From: a virus
IMG/VR virus record: IMGVR_UViG_3300021185_002566
Coordinates: 1-20,068 of that record
Length of the DNA stretch: 20,068 nucleotides
Strand: one strand, 5' to 3'
Shown: positions 1 to 7,600 of the stretch, piece by piece
How positions within the stretch are numbered: position 1 is the stretch's first letter
Layout: each line of letters begins with the position of its first letter
Notes under the pieces: generated by a model
The model's input: the letters and a program-made list of their open reading frames with translations, nothing else
Databases searched by the model: none
Told to the model about the DNA's origin: nothing
Made by a program: the position numbers and the translations under genes

Positions 1-81
1 CATGAAATCCGTCAAGGTCTAAGACCTGCCCCACGTGCATCAGGAAAATTCAGTGTTTGGAACGTCAGCGACAGACACTAA
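1..81 (+). CDS. C-terminal end of an unidentified upstream gene (partial)
   Basis: The frame starting at the first base is open from the window edge and ends at TAA 79-81, giving 26 residues (HEIRQGLRPAPRASGKFSVW, then NVSDRH). The tail is basic and contains no recognisable motif. An intrinsic terminator begins 8 nt after the stop, which fits the end of a transcription unit. By position, just before the PAAR/gp25/gp6 block, it could be another tail or baseplate gene (T4 has 53 and 5 here), but the fragment is too short to name. Confidence 0.6.
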   Translation, partial: HEIRQGLRPAPRASGKFSVWNVSDRH

Positions 82-89
82 AATCAACA

Positions 90-113
90 CCCTGCCCAAC
101 AGCAGGGTTTTTT
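90..113 (+). terminator. Rho-independent terminator
   Basis: A perfect 6-bp GC-rich stem (CCCTGC at 90-95, GCAGGG at 102-107) with a 6-nt loop is followed directly by six T residues (108-113). It lies 8 nt after the upstream stop codon and ahead of the next promoter, so it separates two transcription units. Confidence 0.88.
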
Positions 114-220
114 GATGCAGTTCCCTAGGGACAGTTAAACCGGGTGATCGCCGCCGTGCCCGTCGCGCCGAGCGAAAAAAGTACCGTCTATCTAAGCTAT
201 AAACGTTTCCCAGCGACCTC
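114..220. other. Intergenic control region with GC-rich patch
   Basis: No convincing ORF is present. It contains the 8-bp palindrome CCCTAGGG (123-130). At 141-174, 28 of 34 bases are G or C, in a window that is otherwise strongly AT-rich. Within it CGGG (141-144) can pair with CCCG (159-162). A run of six A follows the patch. It lies between the terminator and the late promoter. Its function is unknown. Confidence 0.5.
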
Positions 221-228
221 TATAAATA
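221..228 (+). promoter_or_regulatory. T4-type late promoter
   Basis: TATAAATA is an exact match to the T4 late -10 octamer recognised by gp55-type sigma factors. It sits in an intergenic gap, downstream of a terminator and 58 nt before the first start codon (286), where a promoter for the following late operon is expected. Transcription would start around 234-236. Confidence 0.85.
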
Positions 229-235
229 AAAAAAC

Positions 236-254
236 GGGATATTAAAAAAATCCC
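236..254 (+). promoter_or_regulatory. Possible small hairpin in the late-transcript leader
   Basis: GGGAT (236-240) can pair with ATCCC (250-254) around a 9-nt, mostly A loop. It would lie at or very near the 5' end of the transcript from the late promoter, so it might stabilise the mRNA end. The stem is only 5 bp and could be chance. Confidence 0.28.
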
Positions 255-285
255 CCAGTAAAAAAATCGCCTCTAGAGTCTGATT

Positions 286-492
286 ATGAAAGACTACGAT
301 AATTATATAAATCGTCAAGCAGAGATTTTGCAAGAATTCGATAATTTTGCAGATCAATTTGAAACACGAGCAGCAGAATCATTTAAGAACCCCCAAGATA
401 ATGATAAAAAGTATGACCTTCTCAAAGAAAGCATCCCAGCAGGAAATCTCGATAGAGGAGTTACTGGAGATAGTAGTAGGGAAACTGAGTGA
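286..492 (+). CDS. Small hypothetical protein, first ORF of the late operon (possibly the front half of a frameshifted gene)
   Basis: 68 aa, hydrophilic, starting MKDYDNYINRQ, with a helical-looking, acidic N-terminal half. It starts 58 nt downstream of the late promoter and has only weak ribosome-binding purines. The first ~45 residues look coding. The last ~25 (ending SSRETE) overlap the more convincing ORF in the +1 frame. Skipping one nucleotide between about 391 and 430 would join the two into one protein of about 110 aa. Three readings remain: two genes overlapping by about 80 nt, a translational +1 frameshift, or a 1-nt indel, perhaps in the C5 run at 391-395 or the A5 run near 406. 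No family is recognised. Confidence 0.5.
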   Translation: MKDYDNYINRQAEILQEFDNFADQFETRAAESFKNPQDNDKKYDLLKESIPAGNLDRGVTGDSSRETE

Positions 493-619
493 AATGGAGA
501 AAGAGATTGAGGGATTAAAGCATCCTCAATTAATGTATAAGCGCCCGGGTGGAAAGGAACACGAGAAGATAACCGAATTTTTAGATAATGTAGAGAACAG
601 ACTACAAGCATTAGAGTAA
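413..619 (+). CDS. Small coiled-coil hypothetical protein
   Basis: This frame is open from 311. The ATG at 413 (MTFSKKASQQ) is preferred because the residues before it look non-coding. ATGs at 347, 401 and 494 are also in frame. From 413 the product is 68 aa. The segment around SIEELLEIVVGKLSEMEKEI is a strong amphipathic helix, and a second helix ends the protein (TEFLDNVENRLQALE), so it is probably a small coiled-coil protein. Its stop TAA (617-619) overlaps the ATG of the next gene (TAATG), which suggests translational coupling and supports it as a real gene. It may be the back half of the preceding ORF. Function unknown. Confidence 0.7.
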   Translation: MTFSKKASQQEISIEELLEIVVGKLSEMEKEIEGLKHPQLMYKRPGGKEHEKITEFLDNVENRLQALE

Positions 620-1491
620 TGGCAATATTAGTACCTGGTCCTGGATTTATAGGTAGTGGATCAAACTGGATATTTTTCCCACCACCGAATGGATCAATAA
701 TGGGTACAGGGTTTCCACGTATGGGAACTAATTTAAATATATGGGAAATAATAGGACAGATCAGTATTACTGCAGTAGGAACAGTAGAATGCGGGACACC
801 ACCATTCGGCGAATTAATCACAAGCATTACAGTATACCCATGTTCATCGCATCCGCGATCAGGGAAGGGAGTAACTGTATTATTAGGTGGGGTAGGTGAT
901 ATACCAGAGATGTCATGTCCAAAATTCAGCGCACCATTTGTAACATATAATACTATAGCAGGGGCAGCAAAGACATTAACATTACCACAAGCAATCAATG
1001 GATATTACACAGAGAAATATTTGTGGGATGCTGGGATAGCATTTAGTGAGATGCATATGGGTAGTGAAGCAGAGGTAATGCCATTAGATAATATAAGAGC
1101 AGTAAGTCGTGGAGGATATGGGGTAATAAACCCGATATCAAATAAGATAAGGAGGAAGCGATTAAAGGTAAAGGATATACCTAGGCAGACGAATTTATTA
1201 CCAGTGGATACGTTATTTCCAAAAACTCTGCCAGAGGCGACTCGATTTGGTCCACCATATTATGAGAAAGCAGCAGCAGGATCAAATTATTTAATAGGAC
1301 ATCCACCATCATTAATAAGGATATTAAGATTTTTCTTTACTATTAAAGTAACAACAACATGTCCACCATATGTGTATATATTTTTCGCACATTTAGATGT
1401 AGAGAACAATTGGGATCATCATAAGAAGAGAGTAGAATATAGAGTAGCAAGGAATCGTAATCCACCACCCTATATAATAAACACAAAATAA
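619..1491 (+). CDS. Hypothetical structural-region protein, 290 aa
   Basis: 290 aa, rich in Gly, Pro and aromatic residues, with no signal peptide or clear membrane span. Proline clusters occur near both ends (FFPPPNGS, CPPYVYIF, NPPPYIINTK). The four cysteines lie in short motifs (VECG, YPCSS, MSCPK, TTCPP). The first ~120 residues look beta-rich. The centre is basic (NKIRRKRLKVKDI). It is coupled to the preceding ORF by TAATG and followed 11 nt later by the PAAR gene. This placement suggests a tail or baseplate component made together with the spike tip, but the family is not recognised. A 214-aa ORF on the opposite strand here looks like a shadow. Confidence 0.85.
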   Translation: MAILVPGPGFIGSGSNWIFFPPPNGSIMGTGFPRMGTNLNIWEIIGQISITAVGTVECGTPPFGELITSITVYPCSSHPRSGKGVTVLLGGVGDIPEMSCPKFSAPFVTYNTIAGAAKTLTLPQAINGYYTEKYLWDAGIAFSEMHMGSEAEVMPLDNIRAVSRGGYGVINPISNKIRRKRLKVKDIPRQTNLLPVDTLFPKTLPEATRFGPPYYEKAAAGSNYLIGHPPSLIRILRFFFTIKVTTTCPPYVYIFFAHLDVENNWDHHKKRVEYRVARNRNPPPYIINTK

Positions 1492-1502
1492 TAAAATAAC
1501 AA

Positions 1503-1808
1503 ATGGCATTAGCACCAAGTGGGATAAGTCGTTTAGGAGACTTAGAATCAGGTCATCAATGTTATTATCCTGTTGTATTAGTTACTGCATCACCAAATGT
1601 ATTAGTAAATAAAATATTTGCTGGTACGGAAGGATGTATAACAAAAACACATAGTTGTCCAAAGAAGCCACCACATCCTGATATAATAAAGAAAGGATCA
1701 ATAAAGGTTCGGATTAATAAAGTTGGAGCAGCACAAATTGGCAGTATATTACAACCAGGTGCTGCAGTTATGTGCGAGGGATCACATTCTGTATATGCAA
1801 CAATGTAA
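1503..1808 (+). CDS. PAAR-like baseplate spike tip protein (T4 gp5.4-like)
   Basis: 101 aa. PAAR proteins form a small metal-bound cone that sharpens the central spike of contractile tails. The order of elements fits the family: GHQCYYP near residue 17, SPNVLVNKIFAG (30-41), KTHSCP (48-53), KGSIKVRINKVGAAQIGSIL (64-83), and a closing CEGSHSVYA. H18, H50 and C91, perhaps with H95, are plausible metal ligands by analogy with the His/Cys site of PAAR proteins. The length is typical for a bare PAAR domain. It lies just upstream of gp25/gp6, as T4 gp5.4 precedes gp6. No good Shine-Dalgarno sequence precedes the ATG. The canonical PAAR tetrad is degenerate, so this is a family-level call. Confidence 0.82.
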   Translation: MALAPSGISRLGDLESGHQCYYPVVLVTASPNVLVNKIFAGTEGCITKTHSCPKKPPHPDIIKKGSIKVRINKVGAAQIGSILQPGAAVMCEGSHSVYATM

Positions 1809-1817
1809 GAAATGTGC

Positions 1818-1825
1818 TATAATAT
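1818..1825 (+). promoter_or_regulatory. Weak promoter-like AT octamer
   Basis: TATAATAT lies in the gap between the PAAR gene and the 47-aa gene. It contains a consensus sigma-70 -10 hexamer (TATAAT) and differs from the late octamer TATAAATA only in its 3' half. No -35 box is visible at the right distance. In AT-rich DNA this may be chance. Confidence 0.22.
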
Positions 1826-1845
1826 AAAAAACCTAAGGAGATCAA

Positions 1846-1989
1846 ATGGGAGTTCGTAGATCATTATCAGGTGAAGAGAGTATTGAAGCAATACCAAAGA
1901 GAACACGTCAAGGTAAAGGAAAGCATACAAAATATGCTGCTACATCTAGGAATCAAAAAAAGAAACGTTACAGAGGACAAGGTAGTTGA
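1846..1989 (+). CDS. Tiny basic protein, 47 aa
   Basis: It starts MGVRRSLSGE and ends KKKRYRGQGS. It is preceded by the best ribosome-binding site in this stretch: TAAGGAG at 1834-1840, 5 nt from the ATG. The product is strongly basic, with Lys/Arg runs in the second half (QGKGKHTKY, NQKKKRYRGQ), and likely disordered. It could bind nucleic acid or an acidic virion partner, but no family is recognised. The TGA stop overlaps the TTG start of the next ORF (TTGA). Confidence 0.75.
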   Translation: MGVRRSLSGEESIEAIPKRTRQGKGKHTKYAATSRNQKKKRYRGQGS

Positions 1990-2132
1990 GTAAAGAAGAA
2001 GATGTGCCAGAATGGTCAAAAGGTCCAGTACGAAGACCTGTAGACATAGGAGATTCTTTTCATGATTCAGGTATGGTATTAATTACTGATCCGAAGAGTG
2101 ATAAGTACTTAGATCGTAAGAAGGATGTATAA
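1986..2132 (+). CDS. Tiny acidic hypothetical protein, 48 aa, TTG start
   Basis: Reading from TTG 1986 (overlapping the previous stop as TTGA) gives 48 residues: start SKEEDVPEWSKGPVRRPVDI, end KYLDRKKDV. The TAA at 2130-2132 overlaps the SET-gene start (2125) by 8 nt. A purine-rich stretch (GAGGACAAGG) sits before the TTG. No ATG start fits; the only alternatives are a GTG at codon 7 or an internal ATG at codon 30. The overlap geometry on both sides supports a coupled small gene filling the gap. Function unknown. Confidence 0.6.
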   Translation: MSKEEDVPEWSKGPVRRPVDIGDSFHDSGMVLITDPKSDKYLDRKKDV

Positions 2133-2424
2133 AGCATTACCTAAATTTCTACACATTAAAGATAGCCCCGTCGCAGGACAGGGCATCTTTGCTAAAGAGG
2201 ATATACCAGATAACATGTATCTTGGTATATCACATATTGTAGTGGATGAAGAGATTATGAGAACACCTTTAGGAGGTTTTGTGAATCATAGTGATAAACC
2301 TAATTGCGTTAAAGGTTATGAAGATCAAGGGTGGGGTAAGATCTATCATATGACAACAATTAAACCTATTAAGAAGGGAGAAGAGTTATTTTTGAAGTAT
2401 ACCTTCTATAGTGTGCATAAATAA
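2125..2424 (+). CDS. SET-domain protein (putative protein lysine methyltransferase)
   Basis: 99 aa, nearly all of it a minimal SET domain. SET enzymes transfer methyl from S-adenosylmethionine to a lysine of a protein. The hallmark motifs are in order: GQGIFAKEDI (residues 18-27, N-terminal SET strand), GGFVNHSDKPNC (50-61, with the NHS of the cofactor-binding pseudoknot), and KKGEELFLKYT (83-93, with the tyrosine expected in the active site). No pre-SET or post-SET cysteine cluster is seen. It overlaps the 48-aa ORF by 8 nt and precedes gp25 by 17 nt, so it is probably expressed late with virion genes. The substrate is unknown; a virion or host protein is possible. Confidence 0.9.
   Translation: MYKALPKFLHIKDSPVAGQGIFAKEDIPDNMYLGISHIVVDEEIMRTPLGGFVNHSDKPNCVKGYEDQGWGKIYHMTTIKPIKKGEELFLKYTFYSVHK
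2416..2423 (+). promoter_or_regulatory. Weak late-promoter-like octamer before gp25
   Basis: CATAAATA matches the T4 late octamer in 7 of 8 bases and overlaps the end of the SET gene. A transcript would start near 2430, about 12 nt before the gp25 GTG. It is in coding DNA and may be coincidental. Confidence 0.25.
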
Positions 2425-2441
2425 CATAAAATCGTGTCACT

Positions 2442-2834
2442 GTGCCATCATTTGTCTCGTTTAAAGATCTTAAGATCACGTTTAAGCCACATCCAATAAC
2501 TAATGATCTGCAATTATCAAAAGATGAAGCTGCAGTAAAACAAGCTGTTATTAATTTGATAATGACAGTACCTGGTGAACGTCCATTCCAAAGTGCGATT
2601 GGATCCGAATTAAATAGATTATTATTTGAACAATTTGATTATGGTGTAGCTGCACAAATAGAAACTGAAATTAAGAGTACAATTAATAACTTTGAGCCAA
2701 GGGTTGATATTAATAGTATTGACGTAACACTTGATTATGACGCTAATGCCTTTGCAGTGCATTTAGAATATAATATACGTGGTCGCACAGATATACCCAA
2801 TAGTATCGATTTCCTACTCCAGAGAACACAGTAA
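2442..2834 (+). CDS. 25: Baseplate wedge protein gp25 (GPW/gp25 family)
   Basis: 130 aa, the normal length for gp25. In T4-like tails gp25 joins gp6 and gp53 in the baseplate inner ring, and its family core seeds sheath assembly. Visible family features are MTVPGERPFQ (residues 41-50), GSELNRLLFE (54-63), and the EPR motif (85-87, in FEPRVDI), followed by a beta hairpin and an NIRGRTD segment. The start is GTG; an in-frame stop lies 15 nt upstream and no ATG is available. No Shine-Dalgarno sequence is evident. The stop overlaps the gp6 start (TAATG). Confidence 0.95.
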   Translation: MPSFVSFKDLKITFKPHPITNDLQLSKDEAAVKQAVINLIMTVPGERPFQSAIGSELNRLLFEQFDYGVAAQIETEIKSTINNFEPRVDINSIDVTLDYDANAFAVHLEYNIRGRTDIPNSIDFLLQRTQ

Positions 2835-4645
2835 TGAAGTATACCCAATATAGTAATCTAGATTTTGAGAGTATTAAGGTAACTCTTAAAGATTATTTAC
2901 GAGCACAAACAGATTTTACTGATTTTGATTTTGAAGGTTCAACGTGGAGTAATTTACTTGATGTTTTAGCGTATAACACATATTATACAGCATTTAACAC
3001 CAATATGGTGGTAAATGAATTATTTTTAGAATCTGCTACGTTAAGAGATAACGTAATTACATTAGCAAAGCAATTAGGTTATAAGCCTAAGTCAGTAGTT
3101 GCACCAGAAGCAGTAGTAAACTTTAAAGTAACATTTACTGGAACATATCCATCTTCAATAATTCTTAAGAAAGGCACAGGTTTTGTAACAACATTTGATG
3201 ATAAATTATATAGATTTGTTGTTGTTGATGATTGGAACGTTCCTGTTACTGCAGGAGAAGCATTATTCAATAATATTAAATTATATGAAGGTACTGTAGT
3301 AGAAGATACATATGTAGTTAAAACAGCAAATGCTAAACAGAAATTTATTTTAAAGAATGGAAGTGCAGATACTAGTAGTATTAGAGTAAAAGTTTATCCT
3401 ACTGCAACTTCTTCATCTTTTGTATATTACACTCAAATTGATAATATTATCGATATAGGTAGTAAGGATAATATTTTCTATGTTGATGAAAGTTTAGATG
3501 AGCAATATCGTCTTTTCTTTGGGGATGGTGTTATTGGTAGAAAATTAGTCAATAATGAATTAGTTAAGGTTTCTTATCTAACTACAAGTGGATCAACAAC
3601 TAATGGCGCTTCTAAGTTTTCATTTAGTGGTATTTTATTAGATGTGAGTGGTAATAGTTACCCAATGCAAATATCTAATGTTACTACTGTCTCAAATGCC
3701 TCTGGTGGATCGGAACTTGAGAATATAGATCAAATCAAGTTCAATGCTCCAAAACTCTATTCATCACAGAATAGAGCAGTTACAGCAGCAGATTATGGAG
3801 CAATAGTACGTAAGATCTATCCATCAGTATCTGACATCATTGTTTATGGTGGAGAAGAGGAAAGATACCCTGAATTTGGTAAAGTAAAGATTTGTATTAA
3901 ACCAAATAGCGGATCTAATCTATCAGCATTTACAAAACAAGATATTGTACAAAAATTAAAGGATTATGCTGTTGCTTCAGTAACACCCGAAATTAATGAT
4001 CCTTCAGTTGTTTATATTGAATTGAACAGTAAAGTAACATATAGTATAAACAAAACTAATCAATTCCCAGAGGAAATAAAAACAAAAGTTATTAAAGTAG
4101 TAGATGATTACTCACAGCAATCAGAAACAGAGAAGTTTAACGGTAAATTCAGACATAGTAAGTATATTGGTGTAATTGATGAAGCAGATCAATCGATTAT
4201 TTCCAATATAACAACAGTTATGCTGAGGAAGGATTTTTATCCTGCTATCAACTCAACATATTTTTATGAATTATGTTATCAAAATTCATTTAAAAAGTCT
4301 TGTGCTGGGCCAGTTATCCAAAGTACTGGATTTGTTGTTTCTGAGTATCCAAATTATGTTGTTTATTTTGAAGATAGGGATCTCGGAAATGAACTGGGAT
4401 CTATTGTCCTATATAGAATAGATTCCGCTACTGGTGATAAAATTATCTTAAACGATAGTCTTGGAACAGTGGATTATGATAAAGCGGAAATAATGTTACA
4501 TGATTTAACTATTATCAAAGGTACAATGTTTGATAATAGAATTGAAGTTCGTGCCGAACCTGCGATTTCTGATATTTCTGCTGCACGAAGTCTTTATTTA
4601 GATGTAGATATATCAAATAGCAAATTTGCGGTATACCCAGAGTAA
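2834..4645 (+). CDS. 6: Baseplate wedge protein gp6 (baseplate J-like)
   Basis: 603 aa, similar to T4 gp6 (about 660 aa). gp6 dimers form the continuous inner ring of the baseplate with gp25 and gp53. The N-terminal region (FDFEGSTWSNLLDVLAYNTY, then NELFLESATLRDNVITLAKQ and LGYKPKS) is the typical helical start of gp6/gp47-like wedge proteins. At 226-232 it has RLFFGDG, followed by VIGRKLVNNELVKVSYLTTS, the FGDG...Y..TSG pattern of baseplate J-type proteins. VTAADYGAIVRKIYPSVSDI is a further family-like segment. It is coupled to gp25 by a 1-nt overlap and followed 6 nt later by the giant gene. Confidence 0.95.
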   Translation: MKYTQYSNLDFESIKVTLKDYLRAQTDFTDFDFEGSTWSNLLDVLAYNTYYTAFNTNMVVNELFLESATLRDNVITLAKQLGYKPKSVVAPEAVVNFKVTFTGTYPSSIILKKGTGFVTTFDDKLYRFVVVDDWNVPVTAGEALFNNIKLYEGTVVEDTYVVKTANAKQKFILKNGSADTSSIRVKVYPTATSSSFVYYTQIDNIIDIGSKDNIFYVDESLDEQYRLFFGDGVIGRKLVNNELVKVSYLTTSGSTTNGASKFSFSGILLDVSGNSYPMQISNVTTVSNASGGSELENIDQIKFNAPKLYSSQNRAVTAADYGAIVRKIYPSVSDIIVYGGEEERYPEFGKVKICIKPNSGSNLSAFTKQDIVQKLKDYAVASVTPEINDPSVVYIELNSKVTYSINKTNQFPEEIKTKVIKVVDDYSQQSETEKFNGKFRHSKYIGVIDEADQSIISNITTVMLRKDFYPAINSTYFYELCYQNSFKKSCAGPVIQSTGFVVSEYPNYVVYFEDRDLGNELGSIVLYRIDSATGDKIILNDSLGTVDYDKAEIMLHDLTIIKGTMFDNRIEVRAEPAISDISAARSLYLDVDISNSKFAVYPE

Positions 4646-4651
4646 AATTAG

Positions 4652-7600
4652 ATGAATACACAGATTTCTTCTCTAATTAAAGATCAGCTGCCAGATTTTA
4701 TTGTCAGTGAGTATGACAATTTTGCTAAGGTTCTTGAGGGTTATTATCAGCAAATAGAAAGTACAGGACAACCTGTAGATCTTATTAATAATCTCTCGAC
4801 ATATCGCGATATAGATTTTTATGAAAAGCATTTATTAAAAGAAAGAACCACATTAGAAGTTTCTATTAATACTACTGATGAAACAATTACAGTAGCAGAT
4901 GCTCAATCATTTCCAGATAGGAATGGTTATATTAAAATTGGTGACGAAATTTTGTTCTATAAGGAAAGAACAGACACACAATTTAAGGAAGTATCACGTG
5001 GTATCAGTGGAGCTACCACATTAGGTGATTTATATACAGAAACTAGTTTTATTTCTTCTGAATCTTTATCACACACAAAAGGTGTGAATGTAGATAATTT
5101 AAGTCATTTATTCTTATATGCTCTAGTAAAGTCTTTTGAAAGTGAGTATCTAGAGTCTTTTCCCGAAAAATATTTAAAAAATGATGTTGATAAGAGAACT
5201 CTTATCAAAAATATTGGTAATTTCTATAAAGTAAAGGGTAATAATAAATCTATTAGGTTTATTTTCAATACTATCATCTCAAAGAGTGCAGATGATATTC
5301 CAACAACATATAATCCAAAAGACCACACAGTAAAGATCTCTACATCTGATTGGGATTCTTCTTATGGCATCCAAGCAGTTGTTTTATCTGGAGATGCAAC
5401 CTGGTTAATTGGAGAAAAGGTAGTACAGCAGGGAGATCGTAATTTACCAGGTGTTTCTTATGCTTCTGCTATTGTAGAGAATGCATATCAGATTGGAACA
5501 GTTGATGGAGCTCCATTATGGAATTTTATATTAAACCCATCTACCATTAATGGTGATTTTGTTATTCCACAACAAACAGTTTTAACTAAACCCATTTCGC
5601 AGTCTATGGCGAATGGAGACTTAATTACTGTTGATTCTACATTTGGTTGGAAGGATCAGGAAGGAATGGTTGTTGTTAATGGTGAGCAAATCAAGTATTC
5701 TGCTAAATCAGCACGACAGTTCACTATTAAAAATCGTGGAGTCATCTATCAGATACACAGTAAAGGTGATAAAGTCTACAATTACTCTACAGCAAAGGGT
5801 GTAACATCCAATGGAGTAGTTTCTTTATTGGTTTATGGTATTTTAACAAGTTTAGATACTGATTCGTCAACAAATTTATCACAGCCTGGTGATAAGATAC
5901 AAATTTCAAAACCAGGATTTGAAACTAGAGATCCTATACTATATGATGAATTTAGTCAAAATTATAGATGGAAAGTAAATATAAATGCTGTTGGTCCATC
6001 AGTCCCCCTAAACCCAGTCATAGCAGCGAGTTTGAGCGACTACATTGCTGATGTTTCATCGATATATGAAGATGAGCAATATTATTATATTGCTACTTCT
6101 AGTTATCCTTCTACTCATATACTACCATCTACTGTTAGTGACACATTAGTAGATCCAAATTTATTAAAACTTATTCCCAAAAAGACAACTACTACTACTG
6201 AGGTGTTTAGTACACCCAGAGATGAAATTGGTGTTTTTGTTGATGGAACAATTGCGTATAGTTATAAGGACAAAAATTTAATTGAATATGGTCCTATTAC
6301 TAAGTTTAATATAAAAAATAGAGGTGCTGGTTACCAAAAACCTCCATATGTTCTAATTGATGGGAATCCCGATAAAGCAACTGCTGTTTTAACTGGTAAT
6401 AGTGTTAGTAATATTGTAACAACAGATAAAACAAATTACACCAATGCACCTTCAGTAGAAATTGTTAGTGGTAGGAAAGCAGATCTAAGACCAATTATAA
6501 CATCTGGTGCGGTTAGTAGTATACTTATTTTAGACGGAGGAGAATACTATTCTTCACCTCCTAGTATCATTATTGGTGATGAAGTAGGTAAAGGAAAATT
6601 TGCTGAATATATTGCAGTACTTTCTGATGGAAAGATTGTAGATACAATTAAAATTGATGGAGGAAAATATTATACACAAGAGAATGTTACTATAAATCTG
6701 ATACCAGATGCTTATTCTAATAGTGCTGTAGCGACAGCAGAAATTTATGAATGGATTAAAGACAGATATGTTACAAACAAACAGAATTTTGACAGTAACG
6801 GTGGGGTAGTTGTCACCAATAATGATAATGAGAGTCATTATGGTGTAGTTGTTAACCCCAAACTTTTAAGATATAGATTAGGTGATAGTTTAACATCATC
6901 AACATTAGAAGAAACTACTGTTGTTGCACACTCACCTATTCTTGGTTATGCTTATGACGGTCATCCCATATATGGTCCATATGGTCATTTAAATCCTCTT
7001 GATAAGAATTCTGCTATTGTCAGAATGAATAGTGGATATAATTTAAAGGCAGATAGATCAGATGGTCCTGTGTTGGATGATGCTCCATATCCTATGGGTA
7101 CATTTATCGATGACTATCAGTGGGTTGCTGATGTTAATACAGGTAAAACTAGGTTAGATCGTAATAATGGTAGGTTCTGTGTCACACCAGAATATCCTGC
7201 TGGTGTTTATGCATATTTTTTGACTATTAATGAAGATCAGGAACCAGTATTCCCATATATTTGTGGATATAATTTTTATTCGATTCCAGTAGCATCTAAT
7301 TATGAATATAACATCAAGCAAAGTTCTTTACCAAGAAATGCTAAACGTCTTTATATTTCAGGTACTTTAAAGAATGGTGATGGAGAAATTGCTATCATCG
7401 ATGATGTTTCATCAGGATCAGTTTCCTCTGTTGTTGTAGAGGACTCGCAACCATCCTTTACTATAGGCTCCAGGATTTATGTTGATAATGACCACACAGG
7501 TGGTGTAGGCGCTTCTGGGGTAGTTTCCTTGACATATGGTAAATCTGTCAAATCTTTAGAATCTAGATCACCTGCTGCAAATTTATTAACTTCATTAACG

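Noticed and set aside
141-174. tRNA or structured RNA gene in the GC-rich patch
   Set aside because: It is too short, no cloverleaf arms or anticodon loop can be drawn, and only a 4-bp stem is possible.
194-205. Second late-promoter-like site (GCTATAAACG) upstream of the perfect octamer
   Set aside because: It diverges from TATAAATA in the last bases, and an exact octamer lies 25 nt further on.
354-998. 214-aa ORF on the minus strand
   Set aside because: It lies opposite the small ORFs and the 290-aa gene, has low-complexity composition and no motif, breaks the one-strand operon, and has no promoter or ribosome-binding site.
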